A DNA stretch of 46,616 nt from an uncultured Bacteroides sp. (GCA_958477465.1 CAUEFX010000030.1:1-46616); one strand, 5' to 3'. Numbered from the stretch's first letter, positions 15,973 through 24,154 are shown. Numbers and translations: made by a program. Notes: generated by a model not told the origin, from the letters alone.

Positions 15973-17211
15973 ATGGATAAGAACAGTTTTGAAGCACAAC
16001 TTCTGCATACTCCTTTTGATAAAGAAGATGCTTATCATTCTCTTTCTATGCCGGTATACAACACGGCTGCTTATGAATTCGATACGGCGGAGGCCATGGA
16101 AGAGGCTTTCTGCGGCCGCACGGCCGATCATGCCTATTCACGGATAACCAATCCTACTGTTCAGTATTTCGAGAAGCGCATTCAGGCTATCACAGGTGCA
16201 CTGAGTGTGACGGCCTTGAATTCCGGTATGGCGGCTGTCAGCAATGTTTTCATTACATTGGCCCGCTCTGGTGCGAATATTGTCACTTCTCCTCACTTAT
16301 TTGGCAATACCTATTCTTTTTTTAAAAATACTTTAGCGGCATTCGGAGTCGAAGCCCGGTTTTGTGATCTGACGAATCCGGAGGAAGTGCGTGAACGGGT
16401 GGATGAAAATACCTGTGCGATTTTTCTTGAAGTCATCACCAATCCCCAACTTGAGGTTGCTGATTTGAAAGCACTTGCCGATATTGCCCATCAGGTGGGA
16501 GCACCTTTGGTGGCAGATACGACTGTTATTCCTTTTCATATATTCCATGCCCGTGAATTCGGAGTGGATATTGAGGTTGTTTCCAGTACCAAATATATTT
16601 CCGGTGGAGCAACCAGCCTGGGTGGTCTTGTTCTCGATTATGGTACATTGGATTGGAGCCGTTCGGCAAAGTTGAGCCCGATGGCGGCACAATTCGGCAA
16701 ATCTGCTTTTACAGCCAAACTCCGTAAAGAAATTCATCGTAATTTGGGAGCTTATATGACTCCGCAGGTTGCTTATATGCAGAGTCTTGGCTTGGAAACA
16801 ATGGAGGTCCGCTATGCACGGCAGGCGTCTACATGTCTGGAACTGGCAAAGCGTTTGCAGGATTTTCCTCAGATAGAGTCGGTTAATTATACCGGACTCG
16901 AATCCAATCCTTTTAATCGGTTGAGTACGGAACAGTTCGGGCCTTATCCCGGAGCGATGCTGACATTCGATCTTGCTTCGCGTGAAGCCTGTTACCGCTT
17001 TATGAACCATCTGCAGCTCATTCGCAGGGCAACCAACCTGTTTGATAATAAGACACTTGCCATTCATCCTGCCAGCACTATTTATGGAACTTTTACCGAA
17101 GAACAAAGGCAAAGTATGGATATCAGCCAGAAGACAATTCGTCTTTCTGTCGGTCTTGAAGATGCTGACGATTTGTTGGCTGATATTAGGCAGGCATTAA
17201 CAAAGGATTAA
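15973..17211 (+). CDS. Cys/Met metabolism PLP enzyme (O-acetylhomoserine sulfhydrylase / gamma-lyase class)
   Basis: This 413-residue protein belongs to the cystathionine gamma-synthase fold family. Signature segments are YSRITNPTV (55-63), the PLP-phosphate loop ALNSGMAAV (81-89), ADTTVIP with D182, and SSTKYISGG with the PLP lysine K207. The C-terminal TIYGTFTEEQRQ and IRLSVGLEDADDLLADI segments are typical. Members use O-acetylhomoserine plus sulfide, or cleave methionine, cystathionine or homocysteine; the exact reaction cannot be read from sequence alone. The frame is open back to a GTG at 15916 inside the preceding gene, but MDKNSFEAQLLHTPF is a more natural start. It follows the PatB-like lyase and is closed by a strong terminator. 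Confidence 0.88.
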   Translation: MDKNSFEAQLLHTPFDKEDAYHSLSMPVYNTAAYEFDTAEAMEEAFCGRTADHAYSRITNPTVQYFEKRIQAITGALSVTALNSGMAAVSNVFITLARSGANIVTSPHLFGNTYSFFKNTLAAFGVEARFCDLTNPEEVRERVDENTCAIFLEVITNPQLEVADLKALADIAHQVGAPLVADTTVIPFHIFHAREFGVDIEVVSSTKYISGGATSLGGLVLDYGTLDWSRSAKLSPMAAQFGKSAFTAKLRKEIHRNLGAYMTPQVAYMQSLGLETMEVRYARQASTCLELAKRLQDFPQIESVNYTGLESNPFNRLSTEQFGPYPGAMLTFDLASREACYRFMNHLQLIRRATNLFDNKTLAIHPASTIYGTFTEEQRQSMDISQKTIRLSVGLEDADDLLADIRQALTKD

Positions 17212-17306
17212 TGTGCCGGTTCGTAAATAAGCTTTTAGCATTTCACGGAGAACGTCAAAATAAGAACGGTTCTTCTGGAAAGCTACAGATTGTAACAGAG
17301 AGGCAT

Positions 17307-17355
17307 AAAAGAGCCGTATCATTACTCCAAACAGAGTTTGATACGGCTCTTTTTC
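17307..17355 (+). terminator. Intrinsic terminator of the PLP-enzyme operon
   Basis: AAAAGAGCCGTATCA and TGATACGGCTCTTTT form a perfect 15-bp stem around a 17-nt loop, followed by TTTTTCTTTTCTTG. It lies about 95 bp after the stop at 17211. Confidence 0.9.
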
Positions 17356-17491
17356 TTTTCTTGTTCTGTAATAAACGTTAATAACGTATTTTTTTTACTT
17401 TCTATTGCAGCTTTAGGTATAAAAAACAATACATTTCGTGAGAAAATAGAGAAGGAGTGTTATCATTAAATTGGAATATAGGAAAAGAAGC

Positions 17492-18769
17492 ATGTGGCAA
17501 AAGGTCGTATTTTTGTTGGTTTTGCTTTGGGGAATCTTGCAGCCTGTGTGTGCCCAAAGTCATAAAGAAAATTTAAAAACTGCCGAGCAGTTGTATAAGT
17601 TTATTGTTGCGGGACAAGGAGATAGTGTGCATGTACGTATGAATGATACCATTCGCAAGAAAGTGGCTCCGGTGGTGTTTGGTGACAGCTTCCGGCAGTT
17701 GGAGAAGCAGATGGGTAAGTTTAAGTCTCGTGGAAAGTGGAAAATAGAAATGGCGGAAGGAATCACTATGTATTATTGTGATGTACGTTTCGAAAAGAAT
17801 ACCATGCGGTTCACTGTTGCATTCGATGAAGACGGTAAGGCAAGTACGCTTACTTTTACTTTGGCTACTTCTGTAGTTGATGCTAAACCTGTGAAGTTCA
17901 ATAAAAAGAAGTTGGAGGAAAAGGATGTGGAGATTTCTACTGATACTTTCCGCTTACCCGGTACATTGACTCTGCCTAAGGGTGCTTCCCGACTTCCCGT
18001 ACTGATCCTTGTGCATGGTTCCGGACCGAATGACCGGGACGAAACAGTGGGACCCAATAAGCCTTTCCGCGATATAGCTTGGGGATTGGCTGGGCAAGGT
18101 ATAGCTGTTTTGCGTTACGATAAGCGTACTAAGGTGTATGGCACGGCTGTATATCCCCAAGGTGTGGAGGCGACCTTCGATAATGAAGTGGTTGATGATG
18201 TGATTTCGGCTGTTCGGTTAGTGAAATCATTGCCGGAGATTGACTCAACGAGAGTTTATGTGTTGGGACATAGTTTGGGTGGAATGTTAGTCCCGCGTAT
18301 TGCACAACGGGCCGGTGAAGGGTGTTTGGGAGGTATTATCAGTTTGGCCGGACCGGTGCGGAAGATGGAGCAGCTATTGACCGAGCAGATAACATATATC
18401 TCTTCTCTTTCGGGTACGCAGTCGGATGTGAAAGCGGCGGTAGAGCAGGTGATGAATTCGCTTCCGGAGTCATACCGGAAAATGGAAATAGAATATCAAC
18501 CGGTTGAGACAGCCCGGATGTTGAAGCTTCCTTTCCTTGTGTTACAAGGTGAACGCGACTATCAAGTGACGATGCAAGATTTTGGAATGTGGCGCTTTGG
18601 ATTGTATCGTAATCCGAATGTGTTCTTTAAATCGTATCCTAAATTGAACCACGTCTTGCAGGAAGGGAGCGGGAAATCTACTCCTTTTGAGTATATGCAC
18701 CCCAGTCCTGTGCCGGAGTACATCATAAAGGATATTGCTGATTTTATAAACGTAGTATTTAAACAGTAA
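17492..18769 (+). CDS. Secreted alpha/beta hydrolase with N-terminal DUF3887-like domain
   Basis: This 425-residue protein has a signal peptide (about 1-22, ending CAQ). Residues about 30-130 resemble the small DUF3887 domain often found before hydrolases. The alpha/beta hydrolase domain follows: LILVHGSGPNDRDETVGPN near 177-195 forms the oxyanion region, LGHSLGGMLVP carries the nucleophile serine, LQGERDYQV the acid, and LNHVLQ the histidine. The triad is therefore complete. The substrate is unknown; esterase or peptidase activity in the periplasm is likely. The frame extends seven codons upstream to a TTG at 17471, but the ATG at 17492 leads straight into the signal peptide. A near-consensus -7 box, TACATTTC, lies at 17430-17437. 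Confidence 0.88.
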   Translation: MWQKVVFLLVLLWGILQPVCAQSHKENLKTAEQLYKFIVAGQGDSVHVRMNDTIRKKVAPVVFGDSFRQLEKQMGKFKSRGKWKIEMAEGITMYYCDVRFEKNTMRFTVAFDEDGKASTLTFTLATSVVDAKPVKFNKKKLEEKDVEISTDTFRLPGTLTLPKGASRLPVLILVHGSGPNDRDETVGPNKPFRDIAWGLAGQGIAVLRYDKRTKVYGTAVYPQGVEATFDNEVVDDVISAVRLVKSLPEIDSTRVYVLGHSLGGMLVPRIAQRAGEGCLGGIISLAGPVRKMEQLLTEQITYISSLSGTQSDVKAAVEQVMNSLPESYRKMEIEYQPVETARMLKLPFLVLQGERDYQVTMQDFGMWRFGLYRNPNVFFKSYPKLNHVLQEGSGKSTPFEYMHPSPVPEYIIKDIADFINVVFKQ

Positions 18770-18963
18770 AGGAGTATTAGAACAGCAAATAAGTAGTGAG
18801 TAAATAACGAACTCCTTTTTGCCTCATTTTTTCAGTTTTCACGCATTTGGTGTGGTCGGTCTGCTATCCTCTTCTCTAAAGCAGAAAAACATTCTCTAAA
18901 ATAACTTTCCAATGGCACGGCTCTTTTATGCAAATGAAGGGGTCGTGCCTGAATGATATGTAC

Positions 18964-18971
18964 TAAATTTG
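18964..18971 (+). promoter_or_regulatory. -7 box candidate for the BlaI/M56 operon
   Basis: TAAATTTG is an exact TAnnTTTG match, about 100 bp before the regulator's ATG, so the leader would contain the dyad at 19021-19036. No clear -33 TTTG is present at the right distance. Confidence 0.4.
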
Positions 18972-19020
18972 AACAGACTCTTGTATTTAATTGCACTTTA
19001 GCGATTGTTAACTATAAAAA

Positions 19021-19036
19021 TTAGTTTATGAACTAA
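19021..19036. promoter_or_regulatory. Operator candidate for the BlaI-like repressor
   Basis: TTAGTTTATGAACTAA is a 6-bp dyad with a 4-bp spacer, 37 bp before the regulator's start. BlaI/MecI repressors bind short dyads in their own promoter. It differs from the TACA/TGTA consensus of the staphylococcal system, so the assignment rests on position and symmetry only. Confidence 0.4.
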
Positions 19037-19072
19037 AAAGTTTCGTTATTTGTCGTAAATATTGGTACAGAT

Positions 19073-19441
19073 ATGAAAGGATTAACTGCTAAAGAAGAAG
19101 AAATCATGGGCTTTTTCTGGAAGAAAGGCCCTCTGTTTGTGAAAGAAATGCTGGCTTTTTATGATGAGCCGAAACCGCATTTCAATACATTGTCTACTAT
19201 TGTCAGGGGATTGGAAGACAAAGGATTCCTCGCTCATAAGACCTATGGGAATACCTATCAATATTATGCTACGGTCAGTGAGGAAGACTTTCATAAAGGA
19301 ACGTTGAAAAATGTCATCCGTAAGTATTTCAATAATTCTTATCTCAGCGCTGTCTCTTCATTGGTCAGTGAGGAAGACATTTCGCTCGATGACCTTAAAC
19401 AGCTTATACGTGAAGTGGAGAATGCACATAACAAGAAGTAA
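19073..19441 (+). CDS. BlaI/MecI/CopY-family repressor
   Basis: This 122-residue protein has the winged-helix layout of BlaI/MecI. It starts LTAKEEEIMGFFWKKGPLFVKEML, has the recognition segment HFNTLSTIVRGLEDKGFLAHKTYGNTYQYYA (about 41-72), and ends with a helical dimerisation region including FFNNSYLSAVSSLVSEEDISLDDLKQLI. Repressors of this family bind as dimers and are released when a partner membrane metallopeptidase (BlaR1/MecR1 type) triggers their cleavage. That partner is encoded 24 bp downstream, so the two form a sensor-repressor pair. No beta-lactamase or PBP gene lies beside them, so the inducing signal and regulon are unknown and may differ from beta-lactams. Confidence 0.93.
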   Translation: MKGLTAKEEEIMGFFWKKGPLFVKEMLAFYDEPKPHFNTLSTIVRGLEDKGFLAHKTYGNTYQYYATVSEEDFHKGTLKNVIRKYFNNSYLSAVSSLVSEEDISLDDLKQLIREVENAHNKK

Positions 19442-19465
19442 CATGTGCCATAAAAGAAAAAACTT

Positions 19466-21427
19466 ATGGGAGTCTTTTTCGTCTACATATTGAAGTCATC
19501 TGTTTGCCTGGCATTATTCTATCTTTTTTATAGATTATTGCTGAGTAAAGAAACTTTTCACCGCTTTAATCGGATCGCTTTATTGGGAATCCTTTTTTTG
19601 TCGTTACTCATACCGTTGTTTGAGGTGACCGTTGCACAGCCCACGGAGATGACACATACCATGCTGACTTTAGAACAGCTTCTTACCATGGCTGATTTCT
19701 ACTCTCAGGATACTGCGGTTGTTGCTCCGATTGAGGTTAAGGATGCCACTTTATCCGGTATTCAGATAGCTTTGATTATTTATCTTGCCGGTATCATATT
19801 CTTCGCATGCCGCAATGTTTATTCACTTATCCGTTTGCTGTTGTTGCTCCGTTCGGGCAGAAAAGAGAGGTTTCACTCCGGTATCCGGCTCATTATACAT
19901 GATAGAAAAATTGCTCCTTTCAGTTGGATGAGATATATTGTTATCTCTGAGGCCGATCTTGAAGAGAATGGGCGGGAGATACTCATTCACGAAACAGCAC
20001 ATATCAGAAATCATCACTCCATCGATCTGTTGGTTGCCGATCTTTGTATCGTTTTTCAATGGTTTAATCCTGCATCGTGGTTATTGAAACAAGAACTGCA
20101 GAATATTCATGAATATGAAGCGGATGAGACTGTAATCAAGGAGGGTGTTGACGCAAAGCAATATCAATTATTATTAATAAAAAAAGCTGTCGGCACAAGG
20201 CTCTACTCTATGGCCAACAGCTTTAATCACAGTACACTTAAAAAACGTATCACTATGATGTTAAAAGAAAAATCAAATCCGTGGGCACGTTTGAAGTATT
20301 TGTATGTACTTCCGTTAGCAGCTATTACAGTAACTGCTTTTGCCCGTCCCGAAATTTCTCAAAAAGCAGAAGAAATTTCAGCTGTCAAAGTTAATGATTT
20401 GGCAGTAATTGTAGAAACAAAAACGGCGGAAAATGTTGTTGCTGAGGTAAACACAGTGATAAATTCCACCGATGTACCGGAGATTCCTGTAGTAAAGGAT
20501 ACGGCAGATGTGAAGAAAAAGAGGAATAATGGGAAATCCTCTGAAGGCGGTGTCTTTTGGGTCGTAGAAAAAATGCCTGAATTTCCGGGTGGCAATGGAG
20601 CTCTGATGGACTATTTGCGGGAGAATATGAATTATCCAGCAATAGCAAAAGAGAAGGGGACGCAAGGTCGTGTTATCGTACGGTTTGTTGTCAACAAGGA
20701 AGGGAAGATTGTTTCTCCAGAGGTGGCCCGGAGCGTTGATTCTTATCTGGATGAAGAAGCTATCCGGCTCATAAAGGGTATGCCGGACTGGACACCTGGA
20801 ATGCAAGGTGGTAAAGCGGTAGATGTGGTATACACGCTTCCGGTATTTTTCCGGCTTGGTGGCAACAGTTCGGGCGATACTGCTTCTTCTGAAAAGAGTG
20901 CAGGCGGACCGCTTGTCATAGTCGACGGTAAGGAAATTGCCCGAAATACCTTCAATGCGATTGACCCGAACTGGATAAAATCAATCACTGTCTTGAAAGA
21001 TGCATCGGCAACAGCCATCTATGGTTCTCGTGCAAAAGAAGGGGCTATTGTCATAACTCTATTGACAAAGGAAGAACATCAGGCCAGACAGAGTGAAAAA
21101 ACATCAGATGATAAGATAGGGGCTCTTCAGGAAAAACCGGATTCCAACGGTTCAAAAAGCGTCAATGGAGCAACTGCATTTCCGGGCACATCCGGCAATG
21201 AAAATTTGGTGACGGGAAAAGTGTGTGATGTGAATGGCAATCCGGTTATCGGAGCCTGTGTACTAATTGAAGGTACAACAGTAGGAAGTGTTACCGATCT
21301 TAACGGAACTTTTAAGTTGGGTGCTCCGAAAGGTGCTGTTCTTTCTGTCAGCTATGTCGGCATGCAAGCAGAAAAAATCAAGGTAAAAGATGCCGATCCG
21401 CTGACTATTACTCTAAAAGCAGATTAA
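19466..21427 (+). CDS. BlaR1-like M56 metallopeptidase fused to TonB C-terminal, plug-like and carboxypeptidase-regulatory-like modules
   Basis: This 653-residue membrane protein begins with an M56 domain: transmembrane segments at about 5-25, 35-55 and 100-128, the zinc motif HETAH at 175-179 and the downstream HEYEAD at 215-220. Another hydrophobic segment (about 279-293) is followed by a periplasmic part. Residues about 368-465 form a TonB C-terminal-like domain (PEFPGGNGALMDYLREN, then GTQGRVIVRFVV). Residues about 480-535 resemble a SusC-type plug (VLKDASATAIYGSRAKEGAI). Residues about 582-652 resemble a carboxypeptidase-regulatory-like domain (VTGKVCDVNGNPVIGACV). In SusC proteins this last module precedes the plug; here the order is reversed and there is no barrel. 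It probably senses an envelope signal and cleaves or frees the BlaI-like repressor. Confidence 0.9.
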   Translation: MGVFFVYILKSSVCLALFYLFYRLLLSKETFHRFNRIALLGILFLSLLIPLFEVTVAQPTEMTHTMLTLEQLLTMADFYSQDTAVVAPIEVKDATLSGIQIALIIYLAGIIFFACRNVYSLIRLLLLLRSGRKERFHSGIRLIIHDRKIAPFSWMRYIVISEADLEENGREILIHETAHIRNHHSIDLLVADLCIVFQWFNPASWLLKQELQNIHEYEADETVIKEGVDAKQYQLLLIKKAVGTRLYSMANSFNHSTLKKRITMMLKEKSNPWARLKYLYVLPLAAITVTAFARPEISQKAEEISAVKVNDLAVIVETKTAENVVAEVNTVINSTDVPEIPVVKDTADVKKKRNNGKSSEGGVFWVVEKMPEFPGGNGALMDYLRENMNYPAIAKEKGTQGRVIVRFVVNKEGKIVSPEVARSVDSYLDEEAIRLIKGMPDWTPGMQGGKAVDVVYTLPVFFRLGGNSSGDTASSEKSAGGPLVIVDGKEIARNTFNAIDPNWIKSITVLKDASATAIYGSRAKEGAIVITLLTKEEHQARQSEKTSDDKIGALQEKPDSNGSKSVNGATAFPGTSGNENLVTGKVCDVNGNPVIGACVLIEGTTVGSVTDLNGTFKLGAPKGAVLSVSYVGMQAEKIKVKDADPLTITLKAD

Positions 21428-21459
21428 AATACTCTAATTCTCTCTCTCTTGATTGTTTT

Positions 21460-21504
21460 AGCAAGGGGCGTTCCTAAGGAAAGACGCTCCTTGCTCTTTT
21501 TTTT
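21460..21504 (+). terminator. Intrinsic terminator after the M56 gene
   Basis: AGCAAGGGGCGT and ACGCTCCTTGCT form a 12-bp stem with one G-T pair and an inner TTCC/GGAA stem. Eight T residues follow (21497-21504). It closes the rightward BlaI/M56 operon just before the convergent miaA gene. Confidence 0.85.
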
Positions 21505-21583
21505 AGAGTTGCAAAGATATTTTCTACAAAGATTTATATTTATCCCTACTGATTTTCTACTGCCTCTTTTTATATTGCAGTCT

Positions 21584-22495
21584 TTACGAATGATATCCCA
21601 TGTTTTGCAACATTTGCATGATTTCTTCTTCCTGATCAGGGTGAAACCACTGTATCTCTTCATCCCGCTTGAACCAGGTCATCTGTTTACGCGAATAGAT
21701 ACGTGAATTTTGCTTTATCTTTTCAATGGCAAAGGGGAGTTCCCAAGTCCCGTCCAGATAATTGAAGATCTCTTTGTATCCTACCGTATTGAGTGAGTTA
21801 AGTGAGCGATAGGGATATACCTTTCGTACCTCTTCAAGCAATCCTTCTTCCATCATTGCGTCTACCCGGCGGTTGATACGGTCGTAAAGCTCGGTCCGGT
21901 CGCGTATCAATCCTATTTTTAGGATACGGAAAGGACGCTCTTTTCTTTTTTGCGTCCGGAAAGAGGTATAGGTTTTTCCGGTCATATAACAGATTTCGAG
22001 GGCGTGGATTACCCGTTTGGGATTCTTTAAATCAACGATTTTATAATACTCCGGATCGAGCAGTTTCAGTTCGGAACAGAGATTCTCAAGCCCCTCTTCC
22101 TCGTATTTTTGCAACAGCATCTCCCGTGTTTCTGCATCCACAGTAGGAATGTCATCAATACCTTTGCATATAGCATCCACATACATCATTGAGCCTCCTG
22201 TGAGAATGACTACTTCATGTTCTTGAAATAACTTTTCGAGAATAGCCATTGCTTCCTCTTCATAACGTGCCGCACTATAATAATCGGTGAGTTTTAGCGT
22301 TCCTACCAGATAATGAGGCACTCGCTTCAGTTGCTCCGGAGTAGGGGCGGCGGTACCTATTTTAAGGTCTGCATAAATCTGCCTGGAATCGGCAGAAACA
22401 ATACTTGTATGAGAGTGTTCCGCTAACCGGAGGCTTAACTCCGTCTTTCCAACTCCGGTAGGGCCTATAAGGACGATAAGGGTAGGAGAGGGCAT
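21584..22495 (-). CDS. miaA: tRNA dimethylallyltransferase
   Basis: MiaA transfers a dimethylallyl group to A37 of tRNAs that read UNN codons, the first step of ms2i6A formation. The 303-residue protein has the P-loop GPTGVGKTELS near the start, the SADSRQIY motif, GGSMMYVDAI, and the C-terminal pattern NTVGYKEIFNYLDG and YSRKQMTWFKRD typical of the family. The frame runs 54 codons further upstream to 22657, but that part is translated intergenic repeat (for example NRLIVTRFSNRLIVNYLIV). MPSPTLIVLIGPTG at 22495 is therefore the true start. It is the last gene of the leftward lpx cluster and converges on the M56 operon. Confidence 0.95.
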   Translation of the reverse strand: MPSPTLIVLIGPTGVGKTELSLRLAEHSHTSIVSADSRQIYADLKIGTAAPTPEQLKRVPHYLVGTLKLTDYYSAARYEEEAMAILEKLFQEHEVVILTGGSMMYVDAICKGIDDIPTVDAETREMLLQKYEEEGLENLCSELKLLDPEYYKIVDLKNPKRVIHALEICYMTGKTYTSFRTQKRKERPFRILKIGLIRDRTELYDRINRRVDAMMEEGLLEEVRKVYPYRSLNSLNTVGYKEIFNYLDGTWELPFAIEKIKQNSRIYSRKQMTWFKRDEEIQWFHPDQEEEIMQMLQNMGYHS

Positions 22496-22503
22496 AAAAG
22501 GAT

Positions 22504-22593
22504 TTACGATTAGATAATTTACAATTAGACGATTAGAGAATCTCGTTACAATTAACCGATTGAAAATCTTGTTACAATTAGCCGAGGGTCTTG
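22504..22593. repeat. Tandem 26-27-bp repeats in the miaA leader
   Basis: Three head-to-tail units begin TTACAATTA at 22519, 22546 and 22572 and end in ATCTCG, ATCTTG or GTCTTG. A partial unit, TTACGATTAGATAAT, precedes them at 22504. They lie directly before the miaA start codon and belong to the same sequence family as the hairpin at 22679-22756. Confidence 0.75.
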
Positions 22594-22678
22594 CCTTATT
22601 TATGTCTTCGTAAGGAGAATAATAAGCGATTACAAGATCGGAGAGATGAGAACTCAATGAGTCTTTGGGCGTATAATC

Positions 22679-22756
22679 CGGTTTACGATTAGATGATTGA
22701 CTATTTGGAAAACTGTATTTCCAATCGTAAATAGTAAATCGTCTAATCGTAAATCC
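22679..22756. repeat. Long inverted repeat (TTTACGATTAGA family)
   Basis: The arm starting near 22680 (GTTTACGATTAGATGATT) is mirrored, with a few mismatches, by the arm ending near 22756 (AAATCGTCTAATCGTAAATC). The inner part forms a second stem, GGAAA/TTTCC. It lies 14 bp after the stop of the pRiA4b-like gene and would fold as a hairpin in the mRNA between it and miaA. Confidence 0.75.
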
Positions 22757-22770
22757 GATATTATTGGGGC

Positions 22771-23331
22771 TTAAAATCTATCTTCGTCAAAAGAACCTGC
22801 TTCCGATGCACCGCCACCCATATCAAAACCATCGGCATCAAAGTCCTCAAGGTCGAAATCTTGGTCGCCGTAGAAGTTTTCATCCAAGTCCAATGAACCG
22901 CCGGTAGCAGCCATCTCCTCAAAATCCATGGTCTGTTTCGGTGCATCTCCGGCTTTCTTTGTACACTTGGCACCTTTCATCTCTTTTCCGGTGATGATCT
23001 CAGACAGCTCTATGAAGAAACAGCGCTCTGTCATATAATCGAATACATAGAGCAGTTTCTGCTTTTCATCTTCAATCAGTTCGTTAAGGGTGGTATCTTT
23101 CATTACCCAACTGTCCATTTCCGGACTATTATCCATCTCTTCCAGCGTGATCTCTTTCTCTTTTTCCCAGTCATCGTCACAAAGGAAAAAGGAGGTCATC
23201 TGATCGTCGGTATACCCGGTCGATTTTAATATCGCTTCATGGAAGTCATAAAAAGTAGCTTCCGGATCAATTTGTATTTCTCTGACGAAATTATCTACCT
23301 CATCAGATATGATGGTAAATCTGTATATCAT
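22771..23331 (-). CDS. pRiA4b ORF-3-like / IS1096 passenger-type protein
   Basis: This 186-residue protein begins MIYRFTIISDEVDNFVREIQI and continues with FYDFHEAILKSTGYTDDQMTSFFLCDD, the pattern of the plasmid pRiA4b ORF-3-like family. LLYVFDYMTERCFFIELSEI closes the domain. The last 45 residues are very acidic and Gly-rich (DLEDFDADGFDMGGG), unlike the folded part. No biochemical role is established for the family, which was named after plasmid and transposon passengers. Its position between lpxA and miaA in what looks like a stable housekeeping operon suggests it is a resident gene here. Confidence 0.75.
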   Translation of the reverse strand: MIYRFTIISDEVDNFVREIQIDPEATFYDFHEAILKSTGYTDDQMTSFFLCDDDWEKEKEITLEEMDNSPEMDSWVMKDTTLNELIEDEKQKLLYVFDYMTERCFFIELSEIITGKEMKGAKCTKKAGDAPKQTMDFEEMAATGGSLDLDENFYGDQDFDLEDFDADGFDMGGGASEAGSFDEDRF

Positions 23332-23383
23332 AATGATAATATTTTAAAATTTCAATATATATATGCGTCAATAAACAGATTTG

Positions 23384-24151
23384 TTATTTAATGATTCCCC
23401 GTTCTGAGTTGCGTATAAAACTGATAATATATTCTATTTCCGGACTCATCTCTATCTCTGCTTCCACCTTTATAAGAGCATCGGAAATATTTAAACCGCT
23501 TTGGTAGATAATTCGGTAAGCATTGTGGATGCTTTCAATTACTTCATTGGAGAATCCACGGCGGCGAAGACCGATGATATTGATTCCGCAGTAAGCGATG
23601 GGTTCGCGTCCGGCAATGATGTAAGGGGGGATGTTTTTACTGAAACGTGATCCGCCCTGAATCATAACATATCCGCCTACACGGCAGAATTGGTGCATTA
23701 ATACGGCACCGCTGATAATGGCATTATCATCGATGATAATTTCTCCTGCCATTTTGGTTGCGTTACCAATAATACAGCCATTGCCAATGATAGCATCGTG
23801 GGCTACATGCACGCCTTCCATCAGAAGGTTATTACTGCCAACGATGGTTTTTCCTTTGGCTGCCGTACCACGATTGATAGTTACATTCTCGCGAATGAGG
23901 TTATTGTCTCCGATTTCGGCAGTACTTTCTTCTCCACGGAATTTGAGATCTTGTGGAATAGCACCGATAACGACACCCGGAAAAATAGTGTTCCCGTTGC
24001 CGATACGCGAACCATATAAGATATTGGCATTGGGCATAATTTTGTTATTATCGCCGATCACCACATTCTTATCGATGTAAACGAAAGGACCGATCTCTAC
24101 GTTTTCCCCGATTTTTGCTTCAGGGTGAATATACGCTAAGGGACTTATCAT
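23384..24151 (-). CDS. lpxA: UDP-N-acetylglucosamine O-acyltransferase
   Basis: LpxA carries out the first step of lipid A synthesis: it moves a 3-hydroxyacyl chain from acyl carrier protein to the 3-OH of UDP-GlcNAc. The 255-residue protein is a left-handed beta-helix of hexapeptide repeats (I-G-x-N pattern through residue 190) with a helical C-terminus. The catalytic histidine is H118 in GVHVAHDAIIG, equivalent to E. coli H125, and H115 matches H122. The C-terminal part with GINIIGLRRRGFS is conserved. It starts 3 bp after the lpxC/fabZ stop, so translation is probably coupled. Acyl-length preference is not obvious from the sequence. Confidence 0.96.
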   Translation of the reverse strand: MISPLAYIHPEAKIGENVEIGPFVYIDKNVVIGDNNKIMPNANILYGSRIGNGNTIFPGVVIGAIPQDLKFRGEESTAEIGDNNLIRENVTINRGTAAKGKTIVGSNNLLMEGVHVAHDAIIGNGCIIGNATKMAGEIIIDDNAIISGAVLMHQFCRVGGYVMIQGGSRFSKNIPPYIIAGREPIAYCGINIIGLRRRGFSNEVIESIHNAYRIIYQSGLNISDALIKVEAEIEMSPEIEYIISFIRNSERGIIK

Positions 24152-24154
24152 AAT

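Larger units (their letters stand above)
18770..19072. other. Intergenic region upstream of the blaI-like gene
   Basis: This 303-bp gap holds no gene. GGCACGGCTC (18914-18923) and GGGTCGTGCC (18940-18949) can pair fully if two G-U pairs are allowed; with no T-run it is only a weak terminator candidate for the hydrolase gene. TAAATTTG at 18964-18971 is a perfect -7 match reading toward the regulator. A short dyad, TTAGTTTATGAACTAA, lies at 19021-19036. Confidence 0.6.

Noticed and set aside
16333..17112. 259-residue leftward frame opposite the CGS-like gene
   Set aside because: Antisense to a complete enzyme and without a recognisable motif.
19073..21427. Beta-lactam resistance regulator pair
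   Set aside because: The BlaI/BlaR1-like layout is real, but no beta-lactamase or PBP gene is near and the sensor tail differs from a penicillin-binding domain.
22496..22657. 54-residue N-terminal extension of MiaA
   Set aside because: It is encoded by tandem intergenic repeats, and the family start motif lies at 22495.
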